Shown here: positions 57,840 through 64,000 of the stretch, in pieces
Position numbering within the stretch: the stretch's first letter is position 1
Layout: each line of letters starts with the position of its first letter
Assembly: GCA_012931725.1 (NCBI GenBank)
Contig: CM022953.1
Coordinates: 59,103,354-59,167,353 of the forward strand
Reading direction: 5' to 3'
DNA from: Litsea cubeba
Lineage: Eukaryota > Streptophyta > Magnoliopsida > Laurales > Lauraceae
DNA: 64,000 nucleotides
Made by a program: the position numbers and the translations under genes
The notes under the pieces: model-generated
Database searches by the model: none
Told to the model about the DNA's origin: nothing
Seen by the model: only the letters and a program-made list of their open reading frames with translations

Positions 57840-58040
57840 CCGTGCTCGGTCGACATCCTGTCTTGGTCGGTCGACCGAAGACACTAACTGGAAAACAGAC
57901 AATTTCGAGCTCGGTCGACATCCTGGGGTCCCGGTCGACCGAAGACACACTGTGTCACGAAAATAACTGAGAGGTGCCTTTTTTCTGTTTCTACAGGTTT
58001 CTTCTTGCTCGGTCGACCGCATGGGCTGCTCGGTCGACCG
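57840..58040. promoter_or_regulatory. Cluster of six GGTCGAC sites in copia U3
   Basis: CGGTCGAC, often as the palindrome CGGTCGACCG, at about 57847, 57869, 57912, 57933, 58011 and 58032. The cluster is 130-320 bases upstream of the TATA box. It is conserved at 39950-40135 and in the visible part of the 5' LTR (63823-63998). A protein-binding role is inferred. Confidence 0.5.
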
Positions 58041-58232
58041 CGTGCTCTGCATCAGGAATTCTGAATTCCTGACTGTTTCAATTCTGTTTCTTCTTTTCAG
58101 CTCTATCAACACCAGCTTATTATCATCATGTTTGTGACAATGTGTTGACAAGAATTCCAACTCAAATCAATACTTGAGATACTGATTCTTCAAATTCTTC
58201 AAAAGACTTTCAAGTCATCTCAAATTCCAACA

Positions 58233-58246
58233 ATCTCCCCCTTTGG
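58233..58246 (-). other. Polypurine tract of the copia element
   Basis: Minus strand CCAAAGGGGGAGAT just before TGTTGGAATTTG. Two further AAAGGGGGAG tracts lie at about 58430 and 58500. Confidence 0.85.
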
Positions 58247-58520
58247 AATTGTTGGCAACACTATTGGAACTTCAACACTTTCAACTCCAAGTTGCAGCTC
58301 TTCCAAGTTCTTTTCAACACTCACTTGGAACCAATTCTGAAATTCTGAAATAACAACCGTGCATTTTCAACAATCTCCACCTAGCTTTCATAGCCTAACA
58401 TCTCTCCTTGCTATCATAGCATAACATCTCTCCCCCTTTGACAACAAGTCCAAAGGGACCAAACCGAGGAGCGAATAGGATATTCAATGAATACTTTGCT
58501 CCCCCTTTCAAGCACAACTC
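58247..58520 (-). other. Copia: stretch between pol and polypurine tract
   Basis: No coding. It contains two extra purine tracts of the same sequence as the primer tract, spaced 195 and 265 bases from it. Confidence 0.6.
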
Positions 58521-60203
58521 CTACGGTTTAGGAGAGTGAGTAACTCCTAACTTTTTCTGGAGATACTCGAAGACTTCCTTTGGCAGAGGTTTCGTGAAAA
58601 TATCAGCCACTTGCTCAGTTGTTGGAACATACTCCAACTTGACCTCTCCATCAGCAACTTTATCTTTAAGAAAATGATAACGAATTGCTACATGCTTTGT
58701 TCGAGAGTGCTGAACAGGATTCTTAGATATATGAATTGCACTCGTGTTGTCACATAGGATCGGCGTAGGATCCGTTGTAGGAACTCCTAGATCAGAGAGC
58801 ATTTGCCGCATCCATAACACTTGCGTACAACAAGTTGCCGCTGCAATATATTCCGCTTCCGCTGTCGAAAGGGATACTGAGTCTTGCTTCTTACTATGCC
58901 AAGCAACTAATCTTTCTCCAAGATAAAATGCGCCGCCGCTAGTACTCTTGCGATCATCTACGCATCCAGCCCAATCGGCATCAGAATATGCAACAAGAGT
59001 GAAGGATTTGCCTTTGGGATACCAGATACCAAGCTCCATAGTACCTTTCAGATATCGAAAGATTCTTTTCACTGCTGTAAGGTGCGTTTCAGTTGGTGCT
59101 GCTTGAAAACGTGCAACCATACATACTGCTTGTAGAAGATCTGGTCTTGTAGCAGTTAAGTAGAGCAAGCTTCCTATCATAGAGCGATAGGTGGTATGAT
59201 CAACGGACGATGCCTTATCATCTTTGCTAAGCTTCGTGTTTGTTGACATTGGTGTGCTCACTGGCTTGCTGTCTTCCATGTTAAATCGCTTCAGCATTTC
59301 CTTGATGTATTTCATCTGTGATATGAAGATACCATGTTTCAGCTGCTGAACTTGTAAACCATTCAAGAAAGCTGACTTTACGTCCATCTGAAATACCTTG
59401 AAGGTTTTGTATGCTGCCAATGCAAGAAACATTCGAATAGCTTCCAGACGAGCCACCGGTGCAAAGGTCTCTTCAAAATCTATGCCTTCAACTTGAGCAT
59501 AGCCTTTACAAACCAACCTTGCTTTGTTTCTAATGACTTGACCATCTTCATTCAGCTTATTCCGAAAGACCCATTTAGTACCAATAACATTCTTAACAGT
59601 AGGTCTAGGAACAAGTTCCCATGTGGAGTTCTTCTCAATTTGCTCCAACTCCTCATGCATAGCTTTCAACCAACTATCATCGAGACTGGCTTCAGCCACA
59701 GTCTTGGGTTCAATGGTGGACACAAGTGAGTAATCGCTAACTACACTTTGTCTAGTTTGAACGCCTGCCTTAGGATCTCCAATGATTTGATCCTTAGGGT
59801 GTTGCTCTACCCAAGTGCTGTGCTTCTTAGATGAAGTATCTTCTGAGTCATCCTTTGATTTCTCAGAATCATTAGATTCAGCCATCTCATCATCAATCTC
59901 ACTCGAGTCCTCATAAACTGGACTGTCATTATGAGTTGCATTCTTTGGTTCAATATTCTCATCTATTCTCACATCAGCACTTTCTATGATTTTTCTGGTT
60001 CTTTTGTTAAGACACCTATATGCCTTGCTAGTAGAGGAGTAACCCAGAAATATACCTTCGTCAGCTCTTTCTTCAAATTTGCCCGGATTTTGTTCGAGCC
60101 TCTTGATGTAACACTTGCTGCCGAAGACTTTGAAGTGCTTGACTGTTGCTTTTCTTCCAAACCATAGCTCATAGGGAGTTTTGTCTTCATGTGGCCTGAT
60201 CAA
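58521..60203 (-). pseudogene. Copia pol: integrase end, RT and RNase H, with RT deletion
   Basis: 560 codons. Residues 1-80 end integrase (PYELWFGRK, KVFGSKCYIKR, EGIFLGYSS). RT starts at about 170 (NKARLVCKGYAQVEG, FAPVARLEAIR, first catalytic Asp in FQMDVKSAF, residue 274). At residue 282 (59357) NG joins directly to LQVQQLKHGIF, so the palm with the YVDD motif and adjacent helices, about 120 residues in relatives, is missing in frame. RNase H follows: SDADWAG (Asp 408), STAEAEY (Glu 449), CDNTS (Asp 485). Ends naturally after LGVTHSPKP. The frame is joined to the upstream ORF by a one-base deletion near 60205-60215. Without the palm it cannot copy RNA. Confidence 0.9.
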
Positions 60204-63033
60204 GCATCGGTTTTGAATGTACAGCCGTGTGAATTACCTCTTTCCAATACTTGTCAGCCATCTTGCTTTCACTTAGCATCGTACGAGCCATCTCTTGTAT
60301 GGTGCGATTCTTCCGTTCCACAACTCCATTTTGCTGTGGAGTTCTAGGGGCTGAGTACTGTCTTTGAATGCCATGATGTTCACAATATTTAGTGAACTCT
60401 TCAGATGTGAACTCGCCTCCACGATCAGACCTTAAAATCTTGATACGTTTTTCCAATTGATTTTCAACCTGTGCTTTAAACACTTTAAAACGATCAAGTG
60501 CTTGATGCTTATGCTTAAGAAACAATACCCATGTCATACGAGTATAATCATCAATGCATAACATGAAATACTTATCTCCATTGGTGCTTTGAGTTCGCAT
60601 CGGTCCACAGAGATCAGTGTGCACTAGCTCAAGAGGTTTCTTGGAATAATGCTCCTTTGACTTGAACATAACCCTCGTTTGCTTTCCCTTTTGGCAAGAG
60701 TCGCAAATGGGATTGGAAGGTTTTTCAACTTTAGACATGCCTCTTACAGCCTTTGAATTGCAAATCTTTGACATGTTGTCAAAGCTTAGATGCCCAAGGC
60801 GTTTGTGCCACAACCAACTTTCCTCTGTCCGACTCATCAAGCAGGTCTTTTCAGCTCCATCTGACAGTGTATAGAGATTTCCAGCAGTTCTTGATCCAGT
60901 TGCCACTGTTTTCCCGTTGCTACTCTTCTTGATGGCAAACCCATTCTTTGTGAAGATAACTTCATGACCCTTGTCACAGATCTGGCTCACACTAAGCAGG
61001 TTGTGTCTCAATCCAGACACATATAAGACTTCTTCCGATCTGATCTTGTTTGCCATAAGCTGAATAACACCTTTTCCGCAGATTTTGGCACCATCATTGT
61101 TACCAAACTTCACTGAACCGCCTTCATAGTGCTGTAATTTGATGAATTTCTCTTTATCACCAGTCATATGGCTTGAACAACCACTATCAAGGACCCATGG
61201 TGCTGTCTTCTTTTGTGCATTGAATGCCGTTTGCACAATGAGAGATTCTTTGGAACTTTCTGCACTTTGCTTTGCTCTCCAAGCCTTGACTAACTTGGGT
61301 TTCTTTTCAACCTGAAATTTGTTAGCAATATGCAACCTACAATCCCTAGCCAAGTGTCCATAATTATGACACATATAGCACTCAATTTTGTGGCTACTTA
61401 GGATTGAAAAAGGATTCCTAGTCACAAGTGGGCTGTTTCTTACATAGAATTTGCAATCAGCTCTTTTATGTCCAAACATATTACAATGAAAGCAATTACC
61501 ATAGAATTTGTATCTTCTTTGTGGCTGGTTAGTCTTCATTACCTTTCTAACAGGAATGGACTCCTTTCTAGGTTGAGTGGGCTTCATAGAGTTAGAAGGT
61601 GCAGTGACTTGCTTCACAAACTCTTTCTTTTCAGGAGGTGCAATCTTAGAGGATTCACCTTTCTCAAATCCTAGACCAAATCTGAAGTGGGCAGATCTTT
61701 GAACTTTCAGTAGTTCATTGAGTTTCATAGTCCCTTCAATCGCTTGGAGCGCTTTGAGTTTTTTGCTATTTTCCAAATTTTCAGCCTTTGCTCTAGCGAT
61801 CTCAGTTTCAAGTTTCATAGCCTCTTCCTTTTTGATACTTATTTGGTTTTCAAGGACTTCTACCATTCTTTTATATTCTTCTACTTGAGTTTTCAAAGCA
61901 ATAATAGAACTTTCAGATTCATGGAGAAGTTTCAGATTTTTCTTACTTGATTTGCGTTCAATGCTTAGCTCCTCAAGTGCGGCTATGAGTTCCTCTTCAA
62001 GATTGACTTCAGCCTCCTCATCCTCTTCCGGATCTAGCTCTTCTTCTTCTTCAACAGTGACCATGAAGAGAGCTTCGGTTGATTCATCATCGTCTGAAGT
62101 TTCAGACGTGCTGTCATCTTGTTGACATAGAAAGTTTTTAGCTTTGCCCCTTTTTCTAAAATTTCTCTTTCCTTTACTCTTTTCAGCATAAGAGTCATTA
62201 TCATTGTCTTCTTTTAGGGGACACTTCGCAGCAAAGTGACCAATACCTCCACAATTGAAGCATTTAAAGGGTAGCTTCCCTTTGTACTTGCCATTGCTTC
62301 CTTTCTTCAACTTTCTAACAAATTGAGCCTCAAGCTCATCATCATCAGAATCAACATCATGACCAGCAGTCTCTTTTGCCTTTTTCTGAACTTTGAAGGC
62401 GGCTTCTTTATCAGATGAAGACGTCTTTCCTATGCGCATCTCATAGGCAGTTAGAGAACCATGTAATTCATCCATGGAAAATGCATTCAGATCTTTGGCT
62501 TCTTCAATGGCTGATACTTTTGAATCAAACCGGGGAAGAAGAGATCTTAGAACCTTTTTGACGATGACCGGCTCTTTAATCTCTTCCCCTAGTCCATGAA
62601 TGTCATTCGTGACTTCATTCACTCGTTGCATATACGAGTCAACATTCTCGCTTTCCTCCATGCGAAGAGACTCGAATTGAGAGCGATGAGTTTGCAATTT
62701 GGCTTCTTTAATCTTCTCATCACCTTCATGTATGCTTTGCAACTTGTCCCAAATTTCCTTGGCTGTTTTGCATGCAATTACTTTGACAAGCTCGCTGTCC
62801 ACAAGGCCACTAAAGAGTGCATTCTGCGCCTTGGAGTCGTTGTCTGCCAACTTCTTCGATGCTGTATCATTGGGTACGGTGGCAGCATTGTAATCGGCTC
62901 TGACAGCCTCCCAAACATCATAGCCAAGAGATTTGATGAAGGCTTGCATCCTAATCTTCCAGAAAGAGTAATTAGAACCATCAAACAGACGTGCTTTCAT
63001 ATTCCCTGTATTGACTGCCATGTGATTTGACAA
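60187..63033 (-). CDS. Copia gag-protease-integrase ORF
   Basis: 948 codons. Gag: DUF4219/UBN2-like residues 1-190; knuckles CCHC at 258-271, 514-527 and 552-565 (three, an unusual number); acidic stretch 310-350; coiled coil about 360-440. Protease active site DSG at 616-618. Integrase: zinc finger (WHKRLGHL 742; CDSC 777-780), then Asp 807, Asp 870 and Glu 906, a D-D-35-E triad. The frame ends after VHSKPMLDQAT because of a one-base deletion; the next bases in the other frame are IRPHEDKTPYELWFG. Gag and integrase domains look intact. The start ATG at 63033 is preceded by a 40-base leader from the primer site, as expected. Confidence 0.9.
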   Translation of the reverse strand: MSNHMAVNTGNMKARLFDGSNYSFWKIRMQAFIKSLGYDVWEAVRADYNAATVPNDTASKKLADNDSKAQNALFSGLVDSELVKVIACKTAKEIWDKLQSIHEGDEKIKEAKLQTHRSQFESLRMEESENVDSYMQRVNEVTNDIHGLGEEIKEPVIVKKVLRSLLPRFDSKVSAIEEAKDLNAFSMDELHGSLTAYEMRIGKTSSSDKEAAFKVQKKAKETAGHDVDSDDDELEAQFVRKLKKGSNGKYKGKLPFKCFNCGGIGHFAAKCPLKEDNDNDSYAEKSKGKRNFRKRGKAKNFLCQQDDSTSETSDDDESTEALFMVTVEEEEELDPEEDEEAEVNLEEELIAALEELSIERKSSKKNLKLLHESESSIIALKTQVEEYKRMVEVLENQISIKKEEAMKLETEIARAKAENLENSKKLKALQAIEGTMKLNELLKVQRSAHFRFGLGFEKGESSKIAPPEKKEFVKQVTAPSNSMKPTQPRKESIPVRKVMKTNQPQRRYKFYGNCFHCNMFGHKRADCKFYVRNSPLVTRNPFSILSSHKIECYMCHNYGHLARDCRLHIANKFQVEKKPKLVKAWRAKQSAESSKESLIVQTAFNAQKKTAPWVLDSGCSSHMTGDKEKFIKLQHYEGGSVKFGNNDGAKICGKGVIQLMANKIRSEEVLYVSGLRHNLLSVSQICDKGHEVIFTKNGFAIKKSSNGKTVATGSRTAGNLYTLSDGAEKTCLMSRTEESWLWHKRLGHLSFDNMSKICNSKAVRGMSKVEKPSNPICDSCQKGKQTRVMFKSKEHYSKKPLELVHTDLCGPMRTQSTNGDKYFMLCIDDYTRMTWVLFLKHKHQALDRFKVFKAQVENQLEKRIKILRSDRGGEFTSEEFTKYCEHHGIQRQYSAPRTPQQNGVVERKNRTIQEMARTMLSESKMADKYWKEVIHTAVHSKPMLDQAT

Positions 63034-63073
63034 GAGATCACCCTTAGCGTATTAAACTGATCAAGGGAGCCTC

Positions 63074-63085
63074 GCTCTGATACCA
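63074..63085 (-). other. Primer binding site of the copia element
   Basis: Minus strand TGGTATCAGAGC, initiator-Met type, two bases from the LTR end. Confidence 0.92.
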
Positions 63086-63087
63086 AT

Positions 63088-64000
63088 TGTTGGATACCAC
63101 GATCACTGAGAGGGGGGGGTGAATCAGTGATTTCTAAAAACAGGTCCAATTCAACAACAAAACAAGTCAAACCACACAATGACACCAGATTTAACGTGGT
63201 TCACCGAAAGGCTACGTCCACGGTTCAAAGACTGTCCGAACACCAATCCGGGACAGATCTGAATCTTATTTAGTCGCACCAACGACAAAGAGCACCAACC
63301 CTTAGTTTCGGATAGCACCAACTATCTAGGGAAGCACCGACTCCCTTTACAATTTATCTGCACCCACAGATAGGATCACCAAACCCTAAACACCAAGCAC
63401 CAACTTGATGTAAAAACAGAATAAAAGATAAATTCTGTCTACAGCCCTTCCCCTCTACAATTCTCTCTCTCAATCCCTTACAAATTGAAATCTAAAGCAT
63501 AAAAGAGAGACACTTAACTCATGGACGAATCACCATCTTCTAGAGCATAATCTCGTCCACAATTGCTGTAGAAAACGTCTGATAATGCAGCAACACAGCA
63601 ACACAGCACCAGCACTCTTCTTCTCTCCAAAACTCTCTCTAAAACTCTTCTCTTCTGGTGTCTTTAAGAACGACCCATACATGCCTTTATATAGGTTATA
63701 GTAACCCTTAATTGTATTTAAAACGGGCTACAATTCGTTTAGAAAGAGTCCCAAACAAATTAGATAAGTGTGCTGAATTTTCGTGCAAAACTTCTAATTC
63801 TGCGCAACTCTGGTTCCCGTGCTCGGTCGACATCCTGTCTTGGTCGGGTCGACCGAAGACACTAACTGGAAAACAGACAATTTCGAGCTCGGTCGACATC
63901 CTGGGGTCCCGGTCGACCGAAGACACACTGTGTCACGAAAATAACTGAGAGGTGCCTTTTTTCTGTTTCTGCAGGTTTCTTCTTGCTCGGTCGACCGCAT
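63088..64000 (-). repeat. 5' LTR of the minus-strand copia element (cut by window edge)
   Basis: First 913 bases, aligned with 57110-58022. By eye about seven separate substitutions, a re-written 8-base patch (TCTTTAAGAAC at 63661) and five small indels. TATA box at 63683-63695. Confidence 0.9.
63683..63695 (-). promoter_or_regulatory. TATA box of the copia 5' LTR
   Basis: Minus strand CCTATATAAAGGC. This is the copy that would start the genomic transcript of the element. Confidence 0.65.

Larger units (their letters stand above)
57110..58232 (-). repeat. 3' LTR of the minus-strand copia element
   Basis: 1123 bp with TG/CA ends. TATA box (minus strand) at 57706-57718; upstream of it (to the right) lie six CGGTCGAC-containing sites. 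Polypurine tract follows at 58233. Confidence 0.92.
57110..64000 (-). mobile_element. Minus-strand Ty1/copia element in the LARD 5' LTR
   Basis: 3' LTR 57110-58232, polypurine tract, two ORFs totalling about 1,500 codons, primer site, and a 5' LTR from 63088 that runs off the window. Ends TGTTGGATACC/TTCCAACA. Integrase is before RT, as in Ty1/copia. Expected target duplication is AACTG (57105-57109), partner not seen. It is the most intact element here but has a frameshift and an RT deletion. Confidence 0.92.

Overview
The window is plant nuclear DNA made almost entirely of transposable elements. The Ty3/gypsy Tat-lineage elements (with a second RNase H domain), the Ty1/copia elements that use the initiator-tRNA-Met primer site, the En/Spm (TNP2) transposon and the long non-coding LTR element are all of angiosperm type. 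I recognise no host gene, tRNA or rRNA. I cannot name the species.

Layout. (1) 1-9805, minus strand: 5' part of a Tat-lineage gypsy element (Tat copy 1), cut by the window edge inside reverse transcriptase; order right to left is 5' LTR (7546-9805), primer site, repeat-bearing leader, gag, protease, start of RT. (2) 9811-17920: part of a second LTR of the same family, in opposite orientation, split by a TNP2/TNPA transposon (about 11361-17280). (3) About 17930-20914: probable Tekay/Del-type LTR, plus orientation. (4) 20915-23799: Athila-like gag fragment, minus strand. (5) 23800-44946: Tat copy 2, nearly full length, minus strand. It has a truncated 3' LTR, a repeat-rich 3' region holding a spliced gene in antisense orientation, then integrase, archaeal-type RNase H, RNase H, RT, protease, gag, leader and 5' LTR. 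A solo LTR (32879-34806) interrupts its protease, and a 5' fragment of a copia element (about 37908-40330) replaces part of its gag. (6) 44947-48237: plus-strand copia element, broken at both ends. (7) 48238-57109: non-coding element with 4-kb LTRs (LARD-like), inserted in that copia's RT. (8) 57110-64000: minus-strand copia element inserted in the 5' LTR of the LARD-like element. It has two long ORFs, but a one-base frameshift and an in-frame deletion remove its RT active site; its 5' LTR runs off the window.

The history read from the nesting is: plus-strand copia, then Tat copy 2 abutting it and the LARD-like element in its RT, then the minus-strand copia in the LARD LTR. The most interesting points are the antisense spliced gene inside Tat copy 2; a dating paradox, in which the inner copia has more diverged LTRs than its host; the inverted LTR pair at 7.5-11.4 kb; paired 16-base palindromes in the LARD LTR; and repeated GGTCGACC sites upstream of the copia TATA boxes.
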